Shown here piece by piece: positions 43,928-52,240 of a stretch of 64,000 nucleotides of DNA; positions within the stretch are counted from its first letter, which is position 1, and each line of letters opens with the position of its first letter. The notes below the pieces were generated by a model. That model was not told where the DNA came from, ran no database searches, and was given only the letters and a program-made list of their open reading frames with translations. Origin of the DNA: Bradyrhizobium nanningense (GTDB lineage: Bacteria > Pseudomonadota > Alphaproteobacteria > Rhizobiales > Xanthobacteraceae); NCBI RefSeq assembly GCF_004114535.1, contig NZ_LBJC01000033.1:434001-498000 (forward strand), written 5' to 3'. A program made the position numbers and the translations under genes.

Positions 43928-45082
43928 ATGAGCCAGTCGCCCCGAAACGCGCCGTCCGCGCTGCGTTACAGGCTTGCCCCTGACCCGGCCGCCAAGGCCG
44001 CACTGGAGGCGACGTTCCAGGCCTATGACCGCATGATGGAAATCCTGGAGGAGGTCGCGCGGAGCCACAACGTCGGTTCCAACGTCGTGCTGCTGCATGC
44101 CCACGCCTATGAGCCGATCCGGAAAGCAACCGCGCTGCCGTCGCGTCTCGTGACGCTGGGGCTGCGCGACCGCACCGAATATCGCGCGGCGCAGGGCCGC
44201 CGTCTGCCGCTCGACGACAAGCTCGCCAAGATCAAAGGCCCGGCCACCATCTCGATTGCGACCGTGCAAGGGCGCTTCAGCGTGCCCTTCGACTATGCCG
44301 GCTATACCGAAGGCTGGGGGCAAAGCGTGCCCGCGCGCCTGGTTCGCACCGAGGACGGTTTCGAAGTCCACTACGGCGTCACGCCGAACACTCTGCCAGA
44401 GGAGGAGAACGCTATGGACACCATCGCTGCCGCCCCCGACAATTTCCTGTCCCGGGTCGGGCGCCTGATCGCCGGAATCGCCTATGACGCGATCGAGCAG
44501 GCGGAAGGCAAGAACAAGCTCAAGGTGGTCGGACAGGCCATCCGCGAGATCGAGCACGCCGAGAGCGAAGCGCGTGACGCGCTCGCCGCTGCGCGTGCCG
44601 AGGAATACCGCCTCAACGCGCGCCGCACCGAGATCGAGCGTGAGATGGCCGATCTCGCTCCCAAGATCGAAGGGGCGATCGCTGATAGCCGCGACGACCT
44701 CGCTCGTGCCGGCATCGCGCGGCAGATGGATCTGGAGGCGCAGTTCGACGTGCTCTCCCGCGCCATCGACGAGAACAACGAGAAGATCGAACAATGTGTC
44801 ACCTCCCTGCGCGCGGTGCTGTCGGCACTCCAGGACGCCGAGCAGCGCCGCGCCGATCTCGAAAAGAGCGAGGCGGCCGCAGGTGAGCAGGGCTCGACGT
44901 CGTTCCGTAAGCAGGGCGGCACTTCCGCTGCAGCCAAGGCCTTGCGTGCAGGCAAGGCGGTGGCGCGGGCCACCGGCGTGCCCCAGGGTATCCCCTATTC
45001 GAGCGACATCGACGAGCTCAGCACGCTCCATCGCGACAAGGAAATTGCGGCGAGGCTGGCGCGGCTGAAGTCGCGCTCCTGA
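43928..45082 (+). CDS. PspA/IM30-family protein with TnpB-like N-terminal extension
   Basis: The product is 384 aa. From about 163 it is a typical PspA. An amphipathic membrane helix (FLSRVGRLIAGIAYDAIEQA) is followed by a long coiled coil to about 325 and a tail. PspA binds stressed inner membrane. Residues 10-157 do not belong to PspA. LRYRLAPDPAAKAALEATF, LPSRLVTLGLRDRTEY and a beta-rich segment (ATISIATVQGRFSVPF, then ARLVRTEDGFEVHYGVT) follow the order of the TnpB/OrfB N-terminal WED and REC regions. The RuvC nuclease is missing. A strong internal ribosome site precedes Met163, so two products are possible. It is the first gene of an operon with YqiJ-like and flotillin genes. Confidence 0.75.
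   Translation: MSQSPRNAPSALRYRLAPDPAAKAALEATFQAYDRMMEILEEVARSHNVGSNVVLLHAHAYEPIRKATALPSRLVTLGLRDRTEYRAAQGRRLPLDDKLAKIKGPATISIATVQGRFSVPFDYAGYTEGWGQSVPARLVRTEDGFEVHYGVTPNTLPEEENAMDTIAAAPDNFLSRVGRLIAGIAYDAIEQAEGKNKLKVVGQAIREIEHAESEARDALAAARAEEYRLNARRTEIEREMADLAPKIEGAIADSRDDLARAGIARQMDLEAQFDVLSRAIDENNEKIEQCVTSLRAVLSALQDAEQRRADLEKSEAAAGEQGSTSFRKQGGTSAAAKALRAGKAVARATGVPQGIPYSSDIDELSTLHRDKEIAARLARLKSRS
44400..44416 (+). promoter_or_regulatory. Internal Shine-Dalgarno and start codon for PspA
   Basis: AGGAGG (44400-44405) lies 8 bases before an in-frame ATG at 44414. Initiation here would give a 221-aa protein that begins just before the PspA amphipathic helix, like ordinary PspA. The outer start at 43928 has no comparably strong site. 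Confidence 0.65.
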
Positions 45083-45092
45083 GTGCCGTGGC

Positions 45093-45755
45093 ATGAGCGC
45101 TCTGCTCGAACACGTCATGGCGCCGGAGGTCAGGCCGTTCGCGATCGCGGCGGCCATGATCGTCATCGTCGGCTCGATCGAGGTGGTCTCGATGCTGGTC
45201 GGAGCCTCCTTGAGCGAGATGCTCGGCACCCACATCGATTTCGGTCATCCCAGCGACAATGGCGTGATCAACGCCATCTCCTGGATCAATATCGGCGGCG
45301 TGCCGCTGTTGGTCTTCCTGCTGCTGCTGCTCGGCGCCTTCTCCATCACCGGCTTCCTGATCCAGGACGTCGCGCGGATGGTGGCCGGCCCCTTGCCGGC
45401 GACGCTCGCTTCGGTCGGAGCGGTCGTGGTCTCGGTTCCGCTGGTCCGCGCCGCCAGCAGGGCCATCGCGCGGGTCATTCCGAAAGATGAAAGCTATGTC
45501 GTCGGCCTCGGCGATCTCGTCGGCCGCATCGGTGAGGTCGTGATCGGCCCGCTCGACCAGGGCCCGCCCGGCAAGGTCAGCGTCGCCGATATCCACGGCA
45601 ATCGCCATTTCGTCTGGGCAGTCGCCGCGCCGTCGTCCTCGCCGCTGCCGCAGGGAGCCATGGTGCTGCTGGTCGATCGCGATGGCACGCGCTTCGTCGC
45701 AGTGAAGGCCGACGATGAACTCAAGCCGTCCAAGTCACCTCTAAGCAGTAGCTAA
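45093..45755 (+). CDS. YqiJ-like membrane protein with OB-fold
   Basis: The product is 220 aa with about three transmembrane helices in the first half (for example IGGVPLLVFLLLLLGAFSIT). A C-terminal small beta domain (GRIGEVVIGPLDQGPPGKVS, then GAMVLLVDRDGTRFVAV) is similar to the OB/NfeD-like domain that accompanies flotillins. E. coli yqiJ sits directly before flotillin yqiK, as here. It starts 10 bp after the PspA gene. It is probably an inner-membrane partner that organises flotillin microdomains; the biochemical role is unknown. Confidence 0.8.
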   Translation: MSALLEHVMAPEVRPFAIAAAMIVIVGSIEVVSMLVGASLSEMLGTHIDFGHPSDNGVINAISWINIGGVPLLVFLLLLLGAFSITGFLIQDVARMVAGPLPATLASVGAVVVSVPLVRAASRAIARVIPKDESYVVGLGDLVGRIGEVVIGPLDQGPPGKVSVADIHGNRHFVWAVAAPSSSPLPQGAMVLLVDRDGTRFVAVKADDELKPSKSPLSSS

Positions 45756-45776
45756 GGTCATTCATTGGAGAAAGTC

Positions 45777-47477
45777 ATGTTCGACATCGCAGTCCCGGCC
45801 ATGATCGGCGTTGCTCTGATCATCGTCCTCGGGATCGTCTTCACCATCCTCTATAAGCGTGCCACACGCGACGAAGCTTTCGTGCGCACCGGCCTCGGCG
45901 GCAAGAAGGTCGTGCTCGACGGCGGCGCCATGATCCTGCCGATCTTCCACTCCTACGCCAGCGTCAATCTGAAGACGCTGCGGCTCTCCGTGGAACGCAA
46001 GGAGCGGGAATCCCTGATCACCAAGGACCGCCTGCGCGTCGACATCGTCGCCGAGTTCTACGTCCGCGTCCGCCCGGATGAAGAGAGCATCGCGCTGGCA
46101 AGCCAGACGCTTGGCGCGCTGACCAACGACGCCGAGGCGCTGCGCAACCAGGTCGAGGCGAAATTCGTCGACGGCCTGCGCTCGGTCGCCGCGACCATGA
46201 GCATCCTGGAGCTTCAGGAGAAGCGCTCGGACTTCGTCAAGCACGTGCAGTCCACGGTCGAGTCCGACGTGAAATCGAACGGCCTCGAGCTTGAATCCGT
46301 GTCGCTGACCAAGCTTGACCAGACCGACGTCAAGTTCTTCAACCCCGAAAACTTCTTCGACGCCGAAGGTCTCACCCAATTGAAGACTGTCACCGAAACC
46401 CGCCGGCGCGACCGCAACGCCATCGTGCGGGACAACGAGGTGGCGATTGCGCAAAAGGACCTCGAGGCGCGGCAACAGACCCTCGGCATCGAGCGGACCA
46501 AGAAGGAAGCCGAGCTCTCGCAGGAGCGCGACATCGCCAACAAGACCGCGAGCACCCGCGCCGAGGTCGCAACCGCAACCCAGACCGCGCGCCTGACCGA
46601 GGAGAACGCCCGCATCGATACCGATAGGGCCGTTGCCGAGAAGGAGGCCGGTGCCAAGCAGGTCAAGGAAACCGCGGTGATCGAATCGGATCTGGCGATC
46701 AACAAGCGCAAGACCGATGCCCAGCGCGAGATCCAGATCGCCACCCAGGAGAACGAGATCCAGATCGCCGCCAAGAGCAAGCAGACCTCGGAAGCCGTCG
46801 CCGAAGCCAAGACCGCCGAGGCGCTCGCGGTGTCCGCGGAGGAAAAGGTCGTGACTGCGCGTGCGGTCGAGGTCGCCGATCGCACCCGTCTCACCCAGGT
46901 GCTGGCCGCGCGGACCGAGGCCGAACGCAAATCGACCGAGCTGATCGTCGCGGCCGAGGCCGAGAAGAAGGCCTCGCTCGATCGCGCCGAAGCCGTGAAG
47001 ACGCTGGCCACCGCCGAAGCCGAGTCCAACAAGATCAAGGCTGTCGGCGTCCGCAACATCGGTGAGGCCGAGGCCGCCGTCATCACCATGAAGAACGAGG
47101 CGCAGAACAAGCTCGGCAGCAACGTCATCGAATTCGAGATCGCCAAGAAGCGGATCGAGACGATGCCGTCGGCGCTGGCCGAGATGGTCAAGCCGATCGC
47201 CAACCTCAAGGACGTCCGCATCCTGCACACCGGCGGCGCCTTCGGCGGCAACGGCGCAGGCGGAGGCAATGTCGGCTTCGGCGAGGGATTGGCCGGCGAG
47301 CTGCTCAAGGTGCACGCGCTGCGTCCGATGATCGACGAGATCCTGCGCCAGAGCGGTTTTGCGCCCGGCGATGATCCCGTGAAGGCGCTGGTCGGCGCGG
47401 TGACCGGGAAGAGCAACGGTGCCGCTGTGCCGGTAGCTGCTCCCGTGCCGGAGAAGACAAACACCGCCGATCTATGA
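45777..47477 (+). CDS. Flotillin (SPFH/YqiK family)
   Basis: The product is 566 aa. An N-terminal transmembrane anchor (IGVALIIVLGIVFTILY) precedes an SPFH domain (residues about 30-210, with SVERKERESLITKDRLRVD). A very long coiled coil rich in Glu-Ala repeats follows to about 480, then a Gly-rich hinge (GGAFGGNGAGGGN) and an oligomerisation end. Flotillins scaffold ordered membrane regions. I start at ATG 45777, 6 bases after GGAG, not at the upstream TTG. It is the third gene of the PspA-YqiJ-flotillin unit. Confidence 0.92.
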   Translation: MFDIAVPAMIGVALIIVLGIVFTILYKRATRDEAFVRTGLGGKKVVLDGGAMILPIFHSYASVNLKTLRLSVERKERESLITKDRLRVDIVAEFYVRVRPDEESIALASQTLGALTNDAEALRNQVEAKFVDGLRSVAATMSILELQEKRSDFVKHVQSTVESDVKSNGLELESVSLTKLDQTDVKFFNPENFFDAEGLTQLKTVTETRRRDRNAIVRDNEVAIAQKDLEARQQTLGIERTKKEAELSQERDIANKTASTRAEVATATQTARLTEENARIDTDRAVAEKEAGAKQVKETAVIESDLAINKRKTDAQREIQIATQENEIQIAAKSKQTSEAVAEAKTAEALAVSAEEKVVTARAVEVADRTRLTQVLAARTEAERKSTELIVAAEAEKKASLDRAEAVKTLATAEAESNKIKAVGVRNIGEAEAAVITMKNEAQNKLGSNVIEFEIAKKRIETMPSALAEMVKPIANLKDVRILHTGGAFGGNGAGGGNVGFGEGLAGELLKVHALRPMIDEILRQSGFAPGDDPVKALVGAVTGKSNGAAVPVAAPVPEKTNTADL

Positions 47478-47683
47478 ATGCCCGTTCATTGCTGCGGAGA
47501 ATTCGAAACGATAGAACAGGTCCTGCGCGTCTCGCGTCGCGCAACGTTCCGGAGTGCAGATCGACGGCGTGTTGAACCCTTCGATCGCACTCCGGGCATG
47601 TCTTGAGGCAACGCTTTTTGTTGCCGCGGCGCCTGCGCCGATCGATGCCGGGCGCCTAGGCCTGTTTCGATCGGAGGATTTTC

Positions 47684-48052
47684 ATGAAGTATTTTCTGTC
47701 TGGATTGATCGCGATCGGCCTGTCGATCGCCGCCATGCCGTCGTTTGCGGCTGACGCCCGCAACGTCACCGTCGTCAACGAAACCGGCTATGCCATCAAG
47801 TTCCTGGGCTTCAACGCACCGGACGATGGCCTGGACGAGTGGGACAACGAACTCGAGAAGGTGTTGCAGAACCAGGCCAGCACCTATGTCGCGTTCGACG
47901 AGGACGACGAGGGCTGCGTCTGGAACATTCGCGTCGACTGGCAGAACTACGACGAGGCCGTGCTGTGGAAGAACGTCAACCTCTGCAAGATCACAGCGCT
48001 TCGGCTGCGCTACGATTCCGGCACCAAGAAAACCTCGTTTCTTGCGGAATAG
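47684..48052 (+). CDS. Small secreted protein of unknown function
   Basis: The product is 122 aa. A clear signal peptide (MKYFLSGLIAIGLSIAAMPS, cleaved near SFA-A) is followed by an acidic mature domain of about 98 residues with two cysteines (DDEGCVWN and VNLCKI) that could form a disulfide in the periplasm. GGAGG lies 6 bases before ATG 47684. I do not recognise a named family. It follows the flotillin gene by about 200 bp on the same strand but is probably a separate unit. Confidence 0.8.
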   Translation: MKYFLSGLIAIGLSIAAMPSFAADARNVTVVNETGYAIKFLGFNAPDDGLDEWDNELEKVLQNQASTYVAFDEDDEGCVWNIRVDWQNYDEAVLWKNVNLCKITALRLRYDSGTKKTSFLAE

Positions 48053-48190
48053 CGATTGGCCGATATCGCCGGGAGGAGGGGCCCGCTCAGGCCCTTCCTC
48101 AAGGACGTTTCGGAGGATGACGAATTCGTCCTTTGCAAGCGCAAGCGGCTTTGTTATACGCAGCCGCGCGCGAACGACTGGTTCGCCTTT

Positions 48191-48265
48191 TCCTCGGTAG
48201 CTCAGCGGTAGAGCATCCGACTGTTAATCGGATGGTCGCTGGTTCGAATCCAGCCCGGGGAGCCA
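48191..48265 (+). tRNA. tRNA-Asn (anticodon GTT)
   Basis: The acceptor TCCTCGG pairs with CCGGGGA. The anticodon stem-loop CCGACTGTTAATCGG gives GTT. The T arm is GCTGG-TTCGAAT-CCAGC, the discriminator is G, and CCA is encoded at 48263-48265. Confidence 0.97.
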
Positions 48266-48479
48266 AAATTTTCCGCAAATTCAATGACTTATGGTCTCAT
48301 CTTCGAGCGCCTCGCGATCTCGTTGCATTGATTTCTGAATAGCGCGTCCGCGATTTTTGGCTGGAATCGCATTCAAGCAGATGTGTGGACGGGCGTCGTC
48401 GCGCCATGGGGACGGCGCCAAATCGACTCAATTGAAATTGAGCTTCGACAGCTGCCGGATCTTTACGGAGCTGATTCCC

Positions 48480-48659
48480 ATGCCAGACATCCAGGTCGAC
48501 CGTTCTCATATGGCCCCCTCGATTCTGCCGGCGGACATTCCCGAACTCAGCGACGATGAATGCCTCGCCTGTCTGGCGCGTGCGGTTGAGACGCCCGATT
48601 CGGCGCGGCTGGATGAAATCGCAGCTCTGATCGGCCGCCTCGCGGTGGCCATCGAATAA
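48480..48659 (+). CDS. Small unidentified protein, 59 aa
   Basis: The protein opens MPDIQVDRSHMAPSILPADI and continues with an acidic helical part (ELSDDECLACLARAVETPDS, then ARLDEIAALIGRLAVAIE). GGAG lies about 10 bases before the ATG. The frame opens further upstream, but those residues look random. Codon use resembles its neighbours. Function unknown; it may be expressed ahead of the methyltransferase gene. Confidence 0.5.
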   Translation: MPDIQVDRSHMAPSILPADIPELSDDECLACLARAVETPDSARLDEIAALIGRLAVAIE

Positions 48660-48797
48660 TCCGTTCCGGCGCCCGATGCGGTAAGATACGGAAGCCCTGG
48701 CCCCGCAGGTGAACGGCCGTGTTGCGTTTTGGCCGTGCATGCTCCAAAGATGCCGCGAATTTCGTCCGCGGCATCGTCCGCATTGCAGGGTCCGCAA

Positions 48798-49460
48798 ATG
48801 TCCGGTTTCTCGACCGCGCGCCTCAAAATGGTCGATGGCCAGGTGCGCACCAATGACGTCACCGACCGTCGTATTCTCGATGCCATGCTCACGGTTCCGC
48901 GCGAGGCCTTCGTGCCGGCCGCCCGGCAGGCACTGGCTTATCTCGATCTCGACCTCGACGTGAGCGAGGGCACAGTCAAGCGCTTCCTCATCAAGCCTCA
49001 GCTGACCGGCAAGCTGCTTCAGGCCGCCGACATCGGCGAGGGCGACAATGTCCTGGTGGTCGGCTGCGCCACGGGATACCTCGCCGCGCTGACTGCGAAG
49101 CTGGCCCGCCAGGTCACCGCAACGGAATGCGACTCGGCCCTGGCCGCGAAGGCCAAGGATTCCCTCACGTCCCTGGGGCTTGCCAATGTCACCTGCAAGG
49201 CCGCAGCCTGCACCGAAGGCGATCCGTCCGCCGCTCCCTACGACGTGATCATCCTCAATGGCGCTGCCGAGGTGATGCCGGAGGCATTGCTCGGGCAACT
49301 GAAGGAGGGCGGGCGCCTGGTGGAAGTGTCCGCGGAATCACGGCCGCCGCGGGCCATGATCGTGACCCGTACCCACGGTGAATTCGGCCATCGAACCCTG
49401 TTCGACGCTGCCGCTCCGGTCCTTCCGGGGCTCGAACGGGCGGCCGCTTTCGTCTTCTGA
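48798..49460 (+). CDS. PCMT-family protein-L-isoaspartate O-methyltransferase-like protein
   Basis: The product is 220 aa. The N-terminus ARLKMVDGQVRTNDVTDRRI and FVPAARQALAYLD are typical of this branch. The SAM-binding motif is a variant (NVLVVGCATGYLAALTAKLA). The enzyme family repairs isoaspartate by methylation. This alphaproteobacterial branch lacks some substrate residues of classical Pcm, so its true substrate is uncertain. I start at ATG 48798 because the conserved helix begins there. It lies upstream of tolC on the same strand, an arrangement common in Rhizobiales. Confidence 0.8.
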   Translation: MSGFSTARLKMVDGQVRTNDVTDRRILDAMLTVPREAFVPAARQALAYLDLDLDVSEGTVKRFLIKPQLTGKLLQAADIGEGDNVLVVGCATGYLAALTAKLARQVTATECDSALAAKAKDSLTSLGLANVTCKAAACTEGDPSAAPYDVIILNGAAEVMPEALLGQLKEGGRLVEVSAESRPPRAMIVTRTHGEFGHRTLFDAAAPVLPGLERAAAFVF

Positions 49461-49648
49461 CGGTCCAAAGTCCCATTAAAATCCCGTTCTGAATCAGAAG
49501 TGTGGCCGGGATGCTGCACGTGAAGAGTTTCCACCGGGAACTACCCTCGGGTAGTTCCGTCGCGCCAATCCGCATCCTATGTTGCGGCGGGGCAACGACT
49601 CCACTCGATAGACGTAACCCAGCTCGCGGGCACGAGCCGGGCGTTAGA

Positions 49649-51052
49649 ATGAACGGAATTTCAGGGATGCATGGGGTGAAGCTCTTCACCGGAGCTGCGG
49701 TTTCGGTCCTGTTGCTGGCGCTTGCCGGGCCGACGCCTGCCTTGGCGGATACGATCGAATCCGCGCTGGTGCGCGCCTATCAGGACAATCCGCAGCTCAA
49801 CGCACAGCGTGCCCAGGTGCGCTCGACTGACGAGGGCGTGCCGCAGGCCTTGTCCGGCTACCGGCCCAAGGTCAATCTGACGGCGACCGGTGGCTATCAA
49901 TATCAGGATTTGCAGAGTGGCGTAGGGAGCAACTCAGTCTTCGGAACCAGGACCCCCCGCAGCGTTGGCGTTACCGCGACGCAGACGCTCTACAACGGCA
50001 ACATTACCGGGAACAAGACGCGGGCGGCGGAGAGTCAGGTTTCCGGCACCCGTGAAGCGCTGCGCGGTATGGATCAGAGCGTGCTGCTGAGCGCCGCAAC
50101 GACCTACATGGACTATCTGCGGGATTCCGCCACGCTCGAGGTCCAGCGCAGCAACGTGCGCGTCCTCGAACAGACACTGAAGCAGACCCGTGATCGCTTC
50201 AATGTTGGCGAGGTGACACGCACAGACGTCGCGCAATCGGAAGCACAGCTGGCTGCCGGCAAGACCCAGGCCCTTACCGCGGAATCGAATCTCAACACGA
50301 CCCGTGCCGCCTTCCGTCGGGTCATCGGCAACGATCCGACGAACCTTGCGCCGGGCTCACCGGTCGATCGATTTCTTCCCCCAACGCTTGCCTCGGCGAT
50401 CGAACTCGGTCTGGTCGAGCATCCCGACGTGACGGCTGCCATGTATGGCATCGACGTCAATTATCTGCAGGTCAAAATCGCAGAGGGAGCGTTGCTGCCG
50501 ACACTTACGGCTCAGGTAACGGCCCAGCGGGCCGACGAACAGTCCTTGATTCAGATGCGCTCGTACACCGCATCGGCGATCGCGCAGCTCCAGGTGCCGA
50601 TTTATAATGGCGGTGGCGAATATTCGCTGATCCGCCAATCCAAGGAAAACCTGGCGCAGCAGCGCCTCAACCTCGAAAAGACCCGCGATCAGGTTCGTGC
50701 GACCATCGTGCAATGGTGGGGCTCTCTGCAGGCCGGCAAGGCGCAGGTGCAGTCGGCGCAGGCGCAGGTGACGGCGTCCGAGATCGCGCTGAACGGCGTG
50801 CGCGAGGAAGCCAAGGCCGGCCAGCGCACGACCCTCGACGTCCTCAACGCCCAGCAGGCGCTGGTCAATGCGCGCGTCGCGCTCGTAACCGCGCAGCACG
50901 ACCGTGTCGTCGCTTCGTACAACGTCCTCGCCGCGGTCGGCCGTCTGGCGCCGCAGGTCCTTGGCCTTGCGACCAATGTTTACGATCCCAGTGTTCACTA
51001 CCATCAGGTCCGCGACAGCTGGGCCGGCGTGCGTACGCCTGACGGGCGCTGA
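49649..51052 (+). CDS. tolC: TolC-family outer membrane protein
   Basis: The product is 467 aa. A signal peptide ending PALA precedes DTIESALVRAYQDNPQLNAQ, the usual TolC opening. Two OEP repeats follow, with the NVGEVTRTDVAQSEAQLAAG and EAKAGQRTTLDVLNAQQALV pair. It forms the outer-membrane tunnel for type I secretion and RND pumps. ATG 49649 is chosen since it begins the signal peptide. It is distinct from the NodT lipoprotein at 32389, so this genome region carries two outer-membrane ducts. Confidence 0.93.
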   Translation: MNGISGMHGVKLFTGAAVSVLLLALAGPTPALADTIESALVRAYQDNPQLNAQRAQVRSTDEGVPQALSGYRPKVNLTATGGYQYQDLQSGVGSNSVFGTRTPRSVGVTATQTLYNGNITGNKTRAAESQVSGTREALRGMDQSVLLSAATTYMDYLRDSATLEVQRSNVRVLEQTLKQTRDRFNVGEVTRTDVAQSEAQLAAGKTQALTAESNLNTTRAAFRRVIGNDPTNLAPGSPVDRFLPPTLASAIELGLVEHPDVTAAMYGIDVNYLQVKIAEGALLPTLTAQVTAQRADEQSLIQMRSYTASAIAQLQVPIYNGGGEYSLIRQSKENLAQQRLNLEKTRDQVRATIVQWWGSLQAGKAQVQSAQAQVTASEIALNGVREEAKAGQRTTLDVLNAQQALVNARVALVTAQHDRVVASYNVLAAVGRLAPQVLGLATNVYDPSVHYHQVRDSWAGVRTPDGR

Positions 51053-51065
51053 TACCCGTAGTCGT

Positions 51066-51099
51066 CCGGTCGGCCTCGCCAATAGCCGAGGCCGACCGG
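51066..51099 (+). terminator. Terminator-like hairpin after tolC
   Basis: CCGGTCGGCCTCG and CGAGGCCGACCGG form a perfect 13-bp stem with an 8-base loop, 13 bases after the tolC stop. Only a short T-containing tail (GCTTTGCTTG) follows. The rest of the spacer to 51355 shows nothing else I can name. Confidence 0.6.
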
Positions 51100-51355
51100 C
51101 GCTTTGCTTGCAATCATCAAAATCCCTGACATAGCCTTGCCAAGACAATGCGGATCGATTCGCTTCGCATTGATGCCGTGTGCGTAAAGCTTGAGTGCCG
51201 GGGGCAGGGGCGCACCGCCGCACGTTGAGCCGTGATCTGGGGACAAGTCGGGCTGCCGTGACGAAAATGACCGGCCATCGGTCCGGAACCGGCCAATCCT
51301 GCCGTGCTTGGTGTAAAACAACGCATGCGAGGGCGTTGATGATGTGGAGTCGGAG

Positions 51356-52114
51356 ATGACGCAGCCTGCAAAGGTCACAGAACCCTCGATGGAGGAGATT
51401 CTGGCCTCGATCCGGCGCATCATTGCCGACGATGAGGCCAAGCCGCCGCCGGCTGAAACCGCCAAACCCGAGAAAGCCACCGCGCCCGCCGCGCCGCCAA
51501 AGCCGCAGGCGATGAACGACATTCCACCCTCCAAGGTCGCAGCGGCCAAACCGGCCGCCGAGAAGCCCGCTGCGCCCCCGGCCGCAAAGCCGGCACCGGC
51601 CTCAGCTCCCGCACCTGCGGCGGATGCATCGCCAAACAGCCAGGACGACATCGACGCGCTGCTGGCGGGGCTCGATGCAGCCACACCCGCGCCCGAGATG
51701 CGCGCGCCTGAGCCGGAGCCCGAGCCTGAACCCGACGTACTCGAATTGACCGACGAGATGGCGATGGATCCGACACCGGCTCCGCCGCCACCGAGCTTCC
51801 GCAAGGTCGAGCCGCGCGACGATCTGGAATTCGCCGAATCGCCGCCGCCACCGTCTTACGCGCCGGTGGACTTCGATGCCCCGCCGCTGCCGCCGCAGCA
51901 GCCCATGCTCGCGCAGTCGACCGTCTCGGCGGTGGAATCCGCCTTCAATTCCCTGGCGCACACGGTGCTCAGCAGCAATGCGCGGACGCTTGAGGATCTG
52001 GTCAAGGAGATGCTGCGCCCGATGCTGAAATCCTGGCTCGACGACAATCTGCCGGGCCTCGTCGAACGCATCGTGAAGGCCGAAATCGAGCGGGTCTCGC
52101 GCGGCGGCCGCTGA
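51356..52114 (+). CDS. popZ: Polar organising protein PopZ (DUF2497)
   Basis: The product is 252 aa. It has the three-part PopZ plan. The N-terminal helix is SMEEILASIRRIIADDE. The middle is long, disordered, and rich in Pro, Ala and Glu (residues about 28-185). The C-terminal oligomerisation helices run from VESAFNSLAHTVLSSNARTL through LEDLVKEMLRPMLKSWLDDN. In Caulobacter PopZ forms a polar scaffold that anchors the chromosome origin and signalling proteins. GGAG lies upstream of ATG 51356. It precedes valS, a conserved order in the Rhizobiales. Confidence 0.9.
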   Translation: MTQPAKVTEPSMEEILASIRRIIADDEAKPPPAETAKPEKATAPAAPPKPQAMNDIPPSKVAAAKPAAEKPAAPPAAKPAPASAPAPAADASPNSQDDIDALLAGLDAATPAPEMRAPEPEPEPEPDVLELTDEMAMDPTPAPPPPSFRKVEPRDDLEFAESPPPPSYAPVDFDAPPLPPQQPMLAQSTVSAVESAFNSLAHTVLSSNARTLEDLVKEMLRPMLKSWLDDNLPGLVERIVKAEIERVSRGGR

Positions 52115-52240
52115 CACCGGCGGTGCGGCCCCGATAAAGCCCTGCTCCCAGGGCATATTCGGCCTGCGGACCGGGCAGGACGCCCTTTGCCGCTGAGCTT
52201 CCCGTTGACTTGACCCGCACACGCGGCTTTCTACAGCCCC

